The notes under the pieces were generated by a model. The model was not told the origin of the DNA and searched no databases. It saw nothing but the letters and a program-made list of their open reading frames with translations. Of a DNA stretch of 64,000 bases, positions 1 through 9,200 are shown piece by piece. Each line of letters begins with the position of its first letter. The first letter of the stretch is position 1. The translations under genes and the position numbers were made by a program. Origin of the DNA: Kineosporia succinea (GTDB lineage Bacteria; Actinomycetota; Actinomycetes; Actinomycetales; Kineosporiaceae); the NCBI RefSeq assembly GCF_030811555.1, contig NZ_JAUSQZ010000001.1:5081241-5145240 (forward strand), in the 5' to 3' direction.

Positions 1-60
1 CAAGCCTCAAATAGCTCGCTGTGATTATTAAATAACGCAAAGATTCTCCCAAAATCCGGC

Positions 61-84
61 CGGCCGGGGACAGTGCCCCGGCCG
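61..84 (-). terminator. Hairpin terminator downstream of the GH26-like gene
   Basis: A perfect 9-bp inverted repeat (CGGCCGGGG, loop ACAGTG, CCCCGGCCG) lies 26 bp past the stop codon of the minus-strand GH26-like gene. On the minus strand it is followed by a T-rich stretch (GGATTTTGGG). This fits an intrinsic terminator for that gene. The first 60 bases are AT-richer and hold no gene that I can see. Confidence 0.6.
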
Positions 85-110
85 ACGGTGACTCTGGGTG
101 ATTTGAAGAT

Positions 111-3100
111 CTACTTGCTGTCGCCGAAGAGTTCCCTGAACTTCTTGCCGCCCTTGGGGAACGACTCCGTCAGGCTGTGCTCACCGAGCGGCGAGTTCAC
201 GTTGAAGTAGTTCGCGTAGGCCACGTTGTTCGGCGCCCAGGTGATGAAGTCGTACATGTACTCGACGAACTGGGGGTTGTCCTTGCCGCCGGAGGAGTCG
301 GCGTACAGGTCCCACATGCCCCACTCCGGCAGCGAGACCGGCTTGTCGTGCTGCTTGGCGAAGTCGGTCCAGAACATCAGCCCCCGGTCGCCGCCGAAGA
401 TGACCTCGTGCCAGGCGCGGTTCTGCCGGTCTTCCTTGCAGGCCTGGTTGCAGCCCTTGGGGTAGGGGTACAGCCCGCTGTGGAGGTCGTAGGCGTCCAC
501 CCCGACGTAGTCGACGTACTTGTCGCCCGGGTAGTAGTCCTTGCCGTCGTAGGGGTTGTAGCCGTTGTTCGGGTTCCAGTCGAACTCGAAGTGCTGGCCC
601 TCCACCGAGCGCATGGACTTCACGATCTGCCGGTAGAACGCGATGTAGGTGTCCTCGTCGTCGATGCCCCACGGCCACGACTTCAGGTTGAACTCCCACC
701 CGACCCGCAGAATGGCCTTGTCCTGCTTGTTCTCCACCAGGTGCTCGGCCAGCGTCACGAAGTACTCGTTGAACTCGCCGCGGGCACCGGCCCGCATCGA
801 GGTCTCCTTGGTGGCGTTGAGCTCGTTGGGGATCATCGGCACGGCCATCACGACCCGGTAGCCGCTGTTCTTCCAGGGCGTCAGGTACGAACCCGGGCTG
901 GCGATGTCGTCCCAGGTCTCGCGGTCGGCGAAGAGCGTCGCGAAGGTCATGTCGCGGCCGAGCCACTTCTCGAACTCCTCCGTCGAGTCCGGGCTGGTGC
1001 CGCTGAACACCCCCAGCCGTCCGTCGAGGGACGCGCGCGTCGCCGCCGTCGTCGGCGCGGCGTCCGTGGTGGCCGCGCTGCTGCGGGCCGACTCGTCCTG
1101 GGTCGCGCCGTTCTTGTAGACGCCGGCCACCGCGATCAGGATGACCAACGCGGTGATCACGCCGAGCGTGACCACCTGACCGCGGCGCAGGACGATCTGG
1201 TTGGGACGCCAGTCGCGCCACGTCTTCTTCTGCGGGCGCAGGCCCTGCGGAGCCGAGCCGCGCGCAGGGCGTGGGCCGACGCCCCGGTTCGAGCCGTGGT
1301 TTCCGGCGCCGGGGTGGTTGCTGCGGACGGGGGAGTCCGAGCCGAATCCGGGCATGCGGGAGTCCCGGCGCCCGTCCCGGCCGGCGCGCCCGGTGCCGCC
1401 GCGCTCCTCGCCCAGGTCGGTGAGCGGTGGCTGGGGCCCGGGGCGTCCCTGAACCGGTGAGCCGGAACCGAATCCGGGCATGCGGGCGTCCCGCTTGCGT
1501 CCGGAGGGCGGTGCGTCGGAAGGGAGGACGTCGTGGTCGCGTCCCAGCAGACCGTGCGGCGCCGAGGGGCCCTCGGGACCGTCGAACTCGTCCGGCCCGG
1601 CGAACTCGTCGCGGGTGCCGGAGGTTGCGGCGCCGAGTGGGCTGCCGGGGGCAGGCGTCCGCTGACCCCGCTCGCGGCGTCCGCGGAGACGGGAGCCGGA
1701 ACCCTCGGCCTGGCCGGCGCGTTCAGGCCAGTTGTGGGGAGGTGCGTCCTGGCTCGCGGCGGCAGACGTCGCACCGCGCCGCGAAAGACCTGATGCCGGC
1801 GAGTTCCCGGCGGGTGCGGGCCGAGGCGCACGGCCGGCCAGGCCGCGCGGCGGAGTGTCGTCGGCCGGCCCGGGGGCGTGGGGTCGGCGGTTCTGGGGCC
1901 GGCGGTTCTGGGGTCGGGCGTCGGCCGGGAACGGAGAACGATCGCTGTCGCGTGCGCCCTCGGTACGCCGGTCGCCGAACGGCGAACGTTCGTCGTCGCG
2001 GCGGGGCGTGCTTTCGGCCGGGTCGGTCGCGAAGGCCCGGTTCCCCTGGTCGCGGGCGGGCCGCTGGTCGCCGGGACCGAAGGGGGAGGGACCGCGGGAC
2101 CGCGACCGGCCGGAGGTCTCGGCCCGGCCCCAGATCTCGGCCCGGCCGGAGGTCTCGGCCCGGCCGGAGGGCTCGGCCCGGCCGGAGGTCTCGGCCCGGT
2201 CGGAGAGTGCCTCGTCGGGGCGGCGGGTGTCGAATGGCGAGCGCTCGGCGTCGCGGGACCGACCCTCGGCCGGGTCGGGGGCGAGGGCTTGCGGGGCCTG
2301 GTCGCCGGGGGCGAGAGGTGCCCACGCGTCACCGCGACGGTTCGCGGCGCCCGGGTTCCCGGTCTCCCGCACGTCGGGGGGCAGCAGGCTGCGGCCCGGG
2401 GCGTTGCGGGCGTCACGCGCCGGCGGGCCGGCGGGCTCGGGACCGAACGGGCTGGGTCGGCCGTTGCGACGGCTGCCCGGCGCCTCGTGGCCGCGGGGGG
2501 CCGAGGCGGAACCTTCGGCGTCCCAGCCGTGGGGGCGTGCGTCGTCCCGTCCGGAAACCCGGGAGACCGGGGAGTCCTCGTGGGGCAGCGGGTGACCGGA
2601 ACGTCCCCAAGCAGTGGGGTCTTCGGAACGATCGCCCGGAACCCGATCGCCCGGAACCCGGTCGCCCGGAACCCGGTCGCCCGGAACCCGGTCGCCCGGA
2701 ACCCGGTCGCCCGGAACCCGGTCGCCCGGAACGCGGTCGCCCGGAACGCGGTCGCCCGGAACGCGGTCGCCCGGAACGCGGTCGCCCGGAACGCGGTCGC
2801 CCGGAACGCGGTCGCCCGGAAGGGGGCCGTCGTTGTCGGGCAGCATCGGCCGCCGGCCGCGTGACGGGCCGAAACCCGCCGGGGACGCGGTGTTCCGGCT
2901 GCCCGGAAGGTCACCGGACGCGGGCTCGCGACGCCGGGCGTCGGGGGCGTCGCCCCGGGACGCCGGGAGCGAGCCGCTGCGCGACGGTGAAGAGGGGCCA
3001 CTCAGCAGGGAACTCGGCGGGACCGGGGTGTACGGCCCGCTGCTGTCACGCTTCTGGGGCGCGGAGCCGTCACGCAGCGGTGCGGCCGCGGGACGGGACC

Positions 3101-3578
3101 CGGGAAGGGGGCCGTCCCAGCGTCCGTCCGGGCGTTCGGGGGAAGGGGACGACGAGGGGCCGGACGCCTCGAGCGGGATCGGGATCGACACCGGGGTCTC
3201 GGCGGATGGGCTGAAAAGGCCCGGCTCGACCCGGGAAGGCTGTGACACCGGGGGAATCGGCGACGGGCGCGGCGGCGACCACGGGTCACCGTTCTCGGCG
3301 CGGCGATGTCCCAGACCCGGCTGACCGGCCTGACCGAGCTGCCCCACCTGACCGGGGCGCTCCTGCACCCACACCTCGTCGACGGTGGAAACGGCCGTGC
3401 GACCCGACGACTGGTAAGCGGTCCGGCGATCCGCCGGCGCGGCACCGGCGGACGCCGAGGGGGCATCAGCGCCGGACTCCGCGGCGTGATCGGCAGCCGC
3501 CCGGCGACGCTCCAGCTCGCGCAGCTCTCTTCGGCTGCGGGGCCGGCCGTCCGGATCCGGCGCGCTCGGGTGTGGCAT
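111..3578 (-). CDS. Membrane-anchored glycoside hydrolase family 26-like protein with very long low-complexity N-terminus
   Basis: A protein of 1155 residues. Residues 1 to about 800 are Pro/Arg/Gly/Ser-rich and look disordered. One membrane segment follows at about 801-820, then an Ala/Thr linker, then a GH26-like (beta-mannanase clan) domain at about 852-1155. The motif RVGWEFN (Glu near 961) fits the acid/base residue and LPEWGMW (Glu near 1084) fits the nucleophile. The expected topology is a cytoplasmic N-terminus with the hydrolase outside, acting on an exopolysaccharide or wall glycan; the substrate cannot be read. The low-complexity part includes about thirteen GDRVP pentapeptides and a second repeat, GRAETS. 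I chose the ATG at 3578 because AGAGG lies upstream; another ATG at 3623 is in frame. It appears monocistronic, with a terminator at 61-84. Confidence 0.8.
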   Translation of the reverse strand: MPHPSAPDPDGRPRSRRELRELERRRAAADHAAESGADAPSASAGAAPADRRTAYQSSGRTAVSTVDEVWVQERPGQVGQLGQAGQPGLGHRRAENGDPWSPPRPSPIPPVSQPSRVEPGLFSPSAETPVSIPIPLEASGPSSSPSPERPDGRWDGPLPGSRPAAAPLRDGSAPQKRDSSGPYTPVPPSSLLSGPSSPSRSGSLPASRGDAPDARRREPASGDLPGSRNTASPAGFGPSRGRRPMLPDNDGPLPGDRVPGDRVPGDRVPGDRVPGDRVPGDRVPGDRVPGDRVPGDRVPGDRVPGDRVPGDRVPGDRSEDPTAWGRSGHPLPHEDSPVSRVSGRDDARPHGWDAEGSASAPRGHEAPGSRRNGRPSPFGPEPAGPPARDARNAPGRSLLPPDVRETGNPGAANRRGDAWAPLAPGDQAPQALAPDPAEGRSRDAERSPFDTRRPDEALSDRAETSGRAEPSGRAETSGRAEIWGRAETSGRSRSRGPSPFGPGDQRPARDQGNRAFATDPAESTPRRDDERSPFGDRRTEGARDSDRSPFPADARPQNRRPQNRRPHAPGPADDTPPRGLAGRAPRPAPAGNSPASGLSRRGATSAAASQDAPPHNWPERAGQAEGSGSRLRGRRERGQRTPAPGSPLGAATSGTRDEFAGPDEFDGPEGPSAPHGLLGRDHDVLPSDAPPSGRKRDARMPGFGSGSPVQGRPGPQPPLTDLGEERGGTGRAGRDGRRDSRMPGFGSDSPVRSNHPGAGNHGSNRGVGPRPARGSAPQGLRPQKKTWRDWRPNQIVLRRGQVVTLGVITALVILIAVAGVYKNGATQDESARSSAATTDAAPTTAATRASLDGRLGVFSGTSPDSTEEFEKWLGRDMTFATLFADRETWDDIASPGSYLTPWKNSGYRVVMAVPMIPNELNATKETSMRAGARGEFNEYFVTLAEHLVENKQDKAILRVGWEFNLKSWPWGIDDEDTYIAFYRQIVKSMRSVEGQHFEFDWNPNNGYNPYDGKDYYPGDKYVDYVGVDAYDLHSGLYPYPKGCNQACKEDRQNRAWHEVIFGGDRGLMFWTDFAKQHDKPVSLPEWGMWDLYADSSGGKDNPQFVEYMYDFITWAPNNVAYANYFNVNSPLGEHSLTESFPKGGKKFRELFGDSK
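2109..2205. repeat. 21-bp tandem repeat in the GH26-like gene
   Basis: About five copies of a 21-bp unit built on GGAGGTCTCGGCCCGGCC, in frame inside the minus-strand gene. They encode GRAETS-like heptapeptides (variants GRAEPSG, GRAEIWG). The copies have diverged at one or two positions each. Confidence 0.75.
2626..2820. repeat. 15-bp tandem repeat encoding GDRVP pentapeptides
   Basis: Thirteen head-to-tail copies of a 15-bp unit (ACCCGGTCGCCCGGA on the plus strand). The distal copies carry a uniform ACGCGG variant, so two blocks of near-identical copies exist, which suggests recent slippage or unequal crossover. The frame is kept, so copy number changes would only lengthen or shorten the disordered region of the GH26-like protein. 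Confidence 0.9.
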
Positions 3579-3806
3579 GTCGCGGGTGGACCTCTCTGCC
3601 TTCGCTCGACCATGGACAGGCATCTCAACACGTGGCCCGGCATCCGCGAGCGTGCCGCCACCCTACTCATGGAGCGACACGCCGGTCAGCCGATCGCTGA
3701 CATCCGGTGCACGGCATGTGAGAAGCCACACGCGGGTTCACAGCTACGTCTTTGCAGGTCAGAGGGAATTCATAGGAAAAAGCGGCGCAACGTCACCAGG
3801 TGAACG

Positions 3807-3825
3807 CGATACGAACGGAGTATCG
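3807..3825. promoter_or_regulatory. Inverted repeat upstream of the GH26-like gene
   Basis: CGATAC and GTATCG are separated by GAACGGA, in the 262-bp gap between the GH26-like start and the stop codon of the binding lipoprotein. It could be an operator. No regulator is adjacent and no clear -35/-10 pair was assigned. Confidence 0.25.
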
Positions 3826-3840
3826 ATCATCCACACACTG

Positions 3841-4800
3841 TCACGAAGCGGACACGGCTCCCGGCAGCCATGAGCGCCACGTGGCCTGGTTCGCGTCCAG
3901 CCACTTCCGGGCGGCGTCGTCGGGGGCCAGACCGGCGTTCAGATCCCTCGCGACCTGGTTCTGATCATCGTTGCCCCACCGGAACCGCTGGATCAGTTCC
4001 GCGGCCGGGCTGCCCGAATAGGCGAAGTCCCGGTTCTGGATCTTGTCGAGGTCGTAGGACTGGTAGTCGCAGCGCACGGTGTCCGGGTCGGCGTCGCAGC
4101 CGGGCGTGTAGGCGGGCAGCTTGATGTGCACCAGGTCGATCTCGGAGAGCAGCCACTGCGGCGAGTAGAAGTAGCCGATCATCGGCTTCCGCTTCTCCTG
4201 CGCCTTCTCGAAGGCGGCGATCAGCTTCTCCTCGCTGCCGGTGTAGGCCACGGTGAGGTCGAGCCCGAGGTTCTCGATGAGCGCCTTGTCGTTCGTGACA
4301 TAGGTGGGGTCGCCGTCGAGGAACGTGCCGTCGAAGAGGTCGGCGTACTGGTTCAGGTTCTGCCAGTTGGTGATGTCCGGGTACTCCTCGGCCATCCACG
4401 GCGGCACGAACCAGCCGATCACACCCTTGTTCCCGGTCAGCCCGGCCTCGACGGCGACCTTCTCGTTGTCGATGTACTTCTTCTTCAGGTCGTCGTGACC
4501 CCAGTTCTCCAGGATCGCGTCGACGCTGCCGTCGGCCAGGTGCTGCCACGACGCGTCCTCGGCCTCCGACACCACCTTCACCTCGCAGCCCAGCTCGGTG
4601 CGGGCGAGGTAGCTGATCACGGCGAGGTTGGCCGAGTACCCGACCCAGGGGTTCTCGGCGAGAGTGACCGTGCCGCAGTCCTTCGGCTGGACGCCGGGCG
4701 CCGCGACCACCGCGGGGGCCGGGCCCCCGCACCCGGTCAGCACCGTCAGGGCCAGTCCGGCCCCGGCGGTGAGGGCGATCAGTCGGGAGCGGGTGGTCAC
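3841..4800 (-). CDS. Glycine betaine/choline-type ABC transporter substrate-binding lipoprotein (OpuAC family)
   Basis: A protein of 319 residues. It begins with a lipoprotein signal peptide ending in the lipobox LTGC (Cys near 24), so the mature protein should be anchored outside the membrane. The body resembles the OpuAC/ProX family that binds quaternary ammonium osmoprotectants: an early TVTLAENPWVGYSANLAV segment, a WGHDD motif and several Trp residues of the kind that form aromatic boxes. The cognate permease and ATPase genes are not in this window, so it is either an orphan or its partners are elsewhere. Ligand identity (betaine, choline, proline) cannot be read. Confidence 0.8.
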   Translation of the reverse strand: MTTRSRLIALTAGAGLALTVLTGCGGPAPAVVAAPGVQPKDCGTVTLAENPWVGYSANLAVISYLARTELGCEVKVVSEAEDASWQHLADGSVDAILENWGHDDLKKKYIDNEKVAVEAGLTGNKGVIGWFVPPWMAEEYPDITNWQNLNQYADLFDGTFLDGDPTYVTNDKALIENLGLDLTVAYTGSEEKLIAAFEKAQEKRKPMIGYFYSPQWLLSEIDLVHIKLPAYTPGCDADPDTVRCDYQSYDLDKIQNRDFAYSGSPAAELIQRFRWGNDDQNQVARDLNAGLAPDDAARKWLDANQATWRSWLPGAVSAS

Positions 4801-4856
4801 GGTCTCTCCTCTTGCCTTTGATCAGAACGGAAATGGGGGACGCGCGGTGGCTCGCC

Positions 4857-5456
4857 TCAGTAGGCGGCGGCCTGCTCGGCCAGTCGCCGGGCGAGCACCT
4901 CTTCGGTCAGGGCCACCAGCACGCCCTTGACCGACTCCCGCCGCCGCGCGTCGCACAGCACGAGCGGAACCAGCCCGTCGACGCCCAGGGCCTCCCGTAC
5001 CTCCTCGAGCTCGAACTGCGGCGTGCCCGGGAAGTAGTTGACCGCCACCAGGAACGGGACGCGGTGCTCCTCGAAGTAGTCGATGGCCGGGAAGCAGTCC
5101 TCGATGCGGTTGGTGTCGAGCAGGACCACCGCGCCGAGCGCCCCCTCGACCAGGTCGTCCCAGAGGAACGCGTAGCGGTCCTGGCCGGGCGTGCCGAACA
5201 GGTACAGGCGCAGCGCGTCGTCCAGGCTGATCCGGCCGAAGTCGAGCGCGACCGTGGTGGTGACCTTGCCGGGCACCGGGTCGCGGTTGTCGATGCCGAC
5301 CGACTCGTCGGTCATGTCGGCCTCGGTCAGCAGCGGCTCGATCTCCGAGATCGAGCTGACGAACGTGGTCTTGCCGACCCCGAAACCGCCACTGATGACG
5401 ATCTTGACGGAGATCGGCGCCACGGTGGTGACGGGCCGGTCATAGAGCGCGGACAC
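4857..5456 (-). CDS. cvnD: Conservon GTPase-like protein CvnD
   Basis: A small Ras/MglA-like nucleotide-binding protein of 199 residues. The P-loop GGFGVGKTT is near residues 28-36, and DFGRISL, GTPGQDRY and VNYF segments follow the usual order of switch and base-recognition motifs. It is the last gene of a four-gene conservon. Its start lies inside the DUF742 gene (17-bp overlap), implying translational coupling. In Streptomyces, conservon products assemble at the membrane with the CvnA kinase-like sensor, and the GTPase is taken to be the output switch. No cytochrome P450 gene follows, unlike some conservons. Confidence 0.9.
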   Translation of the reverse strand: MSALYDRPVTTVAPISVKIVISGGFGVGKTTFVSSISEIEPLLTEADMTDESVGIDNRDPVPGKVTTTVALDFGRISLDDALRLYLFGTPGQDRYAFLWDDLVEGALGAVVLLDTNRIEDCFPAIDYFEEHRVPFLVAVNYFPGTPQFELEEVREALGVDGLVPLVLCDARRRESVKGVLVALTEEVLARRLAEQAAAY

Positions 5457-5802
5457 GATCCCGGATCCTCTCGATCAGCTGTATCGACAGCTCTTCGCGT
5501 TGGGTGACGACCACCGATCCGTCGGCCACCAGGTCGGACACCAGCACCCGGGCGACCCCGAACGGCACCTTCAGGGCCGCCGAGATCTCCGCCAGCGAGG
5601 TGGGTTCCCGGCACAGCTGCACGATCTGCCGGTGCTCGAACCGCAGGCCCGCGGAACTGACCGCCTCCCGGGCGTGGATCAGGGTCTCCACCCGCAGGCC
5701 GTCCTGCACCGGGCGGGTGCGGCCGCCGGTGAGCAGGAACGGCCGGATGACCATGTCCTCGGCAGCGGACGGATCGAACGGATCGGGGTCGGCGGGGGTC
5801 AT
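5440..5802 (-). CDS. cvnC: Conservon DUF742 protein CvnC
   Basis: A 120-residue DUF742 protein with the family signature PFLLTGGRTRP near residues 20-30 and a winged-helix-like region (HRQIVQLCREPTSLAEIS). It lies between the roadblock protein and the GTPase and overlaps both genes, the usual third position of a conservon. The start ATG at 5802 overlaps the stop of the roadblock gene (ATGA). Confidence 0.9.
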   Translation of the reverse strand: MTPADPDPFDPSAAEDMVIRPFLLTGGRTRPVQDGLRVETLIHAREAVSSAGLRFEHRQIVQLCREPTSLAEISAALKVPFGVARVLVSDLVADGSVVVTQREELSIQLIERIRDRVRAL

Positions 5803-6224
5803 TGCGGCAGGTGCTGCCGGGACTCGGAGATCAGCGACGGCGTCAGCAGCGGGCCGAACCGCTCGGCCAGCGAGGCGATCTCGTAACCGATCAGGCCCAG
5901 GTCGCAGTCACCCTCGGCGACCACGCCGAGGCAGCTGCCGCCCGCGATCGCCGACACCAGCAGGAACCCGCGGTTCATCTCGATCATCACCAGCTTGAGC
6001 CCGTCGAAGTCGTACCGCCGGGCGGCGGAGCGTCCCAGGCTCGAGAGGCTGGAGACGATCGCGGCCAGGTGGTCGGCCTCGGTGCGGGTCAGGCCGTCGG
6101 AGCTGGCGATCAGCAGACCGTCGGAGGAGACGGCCACCGCCTCGCGCACGCCGTCGGTCTGGTGCACGAAATTGCCCAGCAGCCAGCCGAACTGGTGCCG
6201 GTCGGTATGGGTGTGGACGCTCAT
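5799..6224 (-). CDS. cvnB: Conservon roadblock/LC7 protein CvnB
   Basis: A 141-residue roadblock/LC7 protein; the segment FGWLLGNFVHQTDGVREAVA followed by SSDGLLIASSDGL is the family's beginning. Such proteins are thought to act on or anchor the partner small GTPase (here CvnD). I chose the ATG at 6224: it lies 4 bp after the cvnA stop and has GAGGAG 10 nt upstream. The open frame extends 23 codons further upstream into cvnA, but that part does not look like the family. Confidence 0.9.
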   Translation of the reverse strand: MSVHTHTDRHQFGWLLGNFVHQTDGVREAVAVSSDGLLIASSDGLTRTEADHLAAIVSSLSSLGRSAARRYDFDGLKLVMIEMNRGFLLVSAIAGGSCLGVVAEGDCDLGLIGYEIASLAERFGPLLTPSLISESRQHLPQ

Positions 6225-6228
6225 CCTC

Positions 6229-9200
6229 TTAGGACTCCTCTGTCGGGCGGTGGGAGGCACTCGTGACCGTCGAACTCTGACCGGCCTGCCCACGGCGCAT
6301 CCCTGCGCGCAGAGCGGTCAGACGGGCACTCACATCGGCGGGGGAGTCGGCGACCTGCCGGCTCCGGGCCGCCGCCGCGTCGAGGTCGATGACGCGGCGC
6401 GGCGGGCCGCCCTCGCTCTGGCGCTGGTTACGCGGAACCCGCTTGCGCAGGCCGTTCTCGGTGACGGCGGGGGCGCCCGGACCGCCGGGACCGCCGGGTG
6501 CGACGGGCCGGCGTTCCGGGGTGCGGACGCCCGCGGCCGGGGTGGTGCGCCCGGGGCCCCGGACGATCGGGACACCGCCGGTGGGTGGGCTCTGCGTGCG
6601 GCCCGGGGCGTGGGGGTGCAGGTCCGGGTAGCCGTCGGGGTGGCTCCCGGGGGCGTTGCGGCGGGTGGACGGCGTGCGCGCCTGGGCGGGTCGCAGCGAG
6701 CCCGGCGGACGTGCGTCGGTGGTGCCCGGCATGCTCGGGTTCCCCGGTGCGCCGGGGGCTCCCGGGATCACCGGGACCGGGGCCGAGGGGATACCCGGGG
6801 CGAAGCGGGCCGCGGGCAGGTCGAGCCCGGCGGCGGGGGTGCGCAGGTCGATGAAGTCGGGTCGCCCGTCCTCGGTGACGTCACCGTCGTGAGGTGCCTC
6901 GTGCGTCCTCTGCTCGAACTGGTGAGCCACCAGGTCACCGGGCTTCGCCCAGCGGGGGGTGCCCGCGATGTGCTCGGGGGCGGGCAGGTCGGCGGTGCGG
7001 CCGAGGCCTGCGGACGTGGTGGTCTCGTTCGCGGGGTCACTCGCCGGGGTGGCGGCGGGGCCGGAACCCGGGTCGCCGCCGGTCTCGATGAGTGGCTCGA
7101 TCACCGGCAGGCCGGTCGCCGCGTCGACGAGCTCGCCCGGGTCGTCGGGCACCAGCGGGGTCTCGAGGTCGTCGAGGCGGTCGTGCCGGTCGAGGCGGGG
7201 CAGGGCGAGCAGCGGGGCGGACTGGTCGTAGAGCGGGGCGGGCGTGCTCTCGCGCAGCGACTGCACCTCGACCGACAACGACGCGGCCAGCAGGGACGCC
7301 GGCAGCACGACCCGGGCCGTGACCCCGGTGACCGGCGAGGGGAGCAGCTCGACGCGGACACCGGTGTCGCGCGCCAGCTTTCCGACCACGAAGTGACCGA
7401 GGAAGCGGGTCGGGGCGGCGATGAAGTCGCCCTCGCCGCGCAGCCGGCTGTTGGCCAGGCGCAGTTCCTCGGGGCTCATGCCGACGCCCTGGTCGGTGAC
7501 CGCGATCAGGTAGCCGTCGGCCACCCGCCGGCCCTGCACCTCGACCTCGCTGTCGGGCGGGCTGAAGGTCAGGCCGTTCTCGATCAGCTCGGACAGCAGG
7601 TGCGCGACCGAGCCGATCGCGCTGCCCACCACGTTGGCCTCGTCCACCCGGCGCAGCGCGACGCGGCGGTACTCCTCGACCTCGGAGACGGCGGCCCGGA
7701 TCACGTCGGAGACCGGCACGGCCTGCGACCAGGTACGGGGGCTGGACGCGTCGACCAGCACGAGCAGGCTGGAGGCGTTGCGCCGCATGCGGGTGGCCAG
7801 GTGGTCGAGCTCGAAGAGGTTGGCCAGGGCGTTCGGGTCGACCTCCTCGCGTTCCAGCGACGTGATGAAGCCGAGCTGGCGGCGGATCAGGTTCTGGTTG
7901 CGCCGGCCCAGGTTGGCCAGCGACTCCACCGTGTCGCGCCGCTGCACCGCCTGTTCCGTCGCGAGTTCGTAGGCGGCACCCTGGAGGTGGTCGAGAGCGA
8001 GAGCCACGGAACGGATCTCGTCGGTCGCCCGGTCGGGCACGCGCACCGGCTCGGGGCGCTGCGGGGGTGAGTCCGGCGCGGCGTTCTGGGCGCGGCGCAC
8101 GGCCTCGGGCAGGCGGTGCGAGGCCAGCTCGTCGGCCTCGGCGGCGAGTGAGGCCAGCGGGCGCGAGATCGAGAGGGCGGCCAGGGTCGAGAGGTACACC
8201 GACCCGGCGAAGCAGATCACCACGGCGACCACGAGCAGCCCGATGCGCCGGGCGGCGGCGGTCTGCAGGTCGTGCGCGCGCAGCTGGATCTGCGAGCCGA
8301 CGTGCTGCTCGAGCTGGTTGGCGTCGTCGAGCAGGGTGCCCATGCCCGACCACCAGCTCTGCGGGTTCACGTTCAGGTGCCGCCCGTCGCCGGCCTCCAG
8401 GGCGGTCTGCTCGAACGACTGCACGACCTGGGCCGCGCCGGTGGAGAAGATGAAGGCCAGCGACGTCTTCTGCTCGGCGGTGGCGTACTCGTCGAACTGG
8501 TCGAGCGAGTACTGGTACTCGGCGCGCATGTCGGCCAGGCGCACGAACTCGTCGTCGCTGAACCCGCCGGCCGAGTACACGCCGCCCAGGAACGCGCGCT
8601 CCTGCGACATGCCCTCGATCGCGTGCTGCAGCGACCGGAAGGCCGTCAGCCCGCGTCGCAGCTCGGTGTCGCCGCTGTTGCCCAGCCCCAGGTCGACGTC
8701 GGCCAGGGCCGCGACGCGCTCGGTGTAGTACTCGAAAGTGGCCGTGCGCTCGGCGTTCTGGACCTCGTCGCCGCTCTTCAGGGAGTCGGTGGAGGCGCGG
8801 ATCGCGGTCAGGCCGTCGAGCTGGGCCAGGGCCGCGTCGACCCGGGCCTGCGCGTCGTCGCCCTCGTCGACGAGCTCCTGCACCACACGGCGCTGGGAGT
8901 CGACCTCGGACCGGGCCGGGGCCAGCTCGGGGGTGAAGCTGCCGTTGCCGCCCTGCACGGCCGCGGTCACGCCGCGCTCGGTCTGCAGGGCGCTGACCAG
9001 CTTCTGCACCTCGAGGGACAGCGTGACCGCGTCCGAGGTGGAGGAGGAGTCGCGGTAGCTGCCGATCTGCTGGGCCGAGAGCAGGCCCAGGAGCAGCAGG
9101 ATCACCACCGCGGGCAGAGCCAGGATGCGGGCGACGCGGCGGCCGATCGTGCCGCCGCCGGTGGTGGGACGCCGCGGGTCGGGCGATCGGTGGCGGGGCT

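Noticed and set aside
2626-2820. CRISPR-like array
   Set aside because: The units are 15 bp, contiguous and without spacers, and lie in frame within a coding region.
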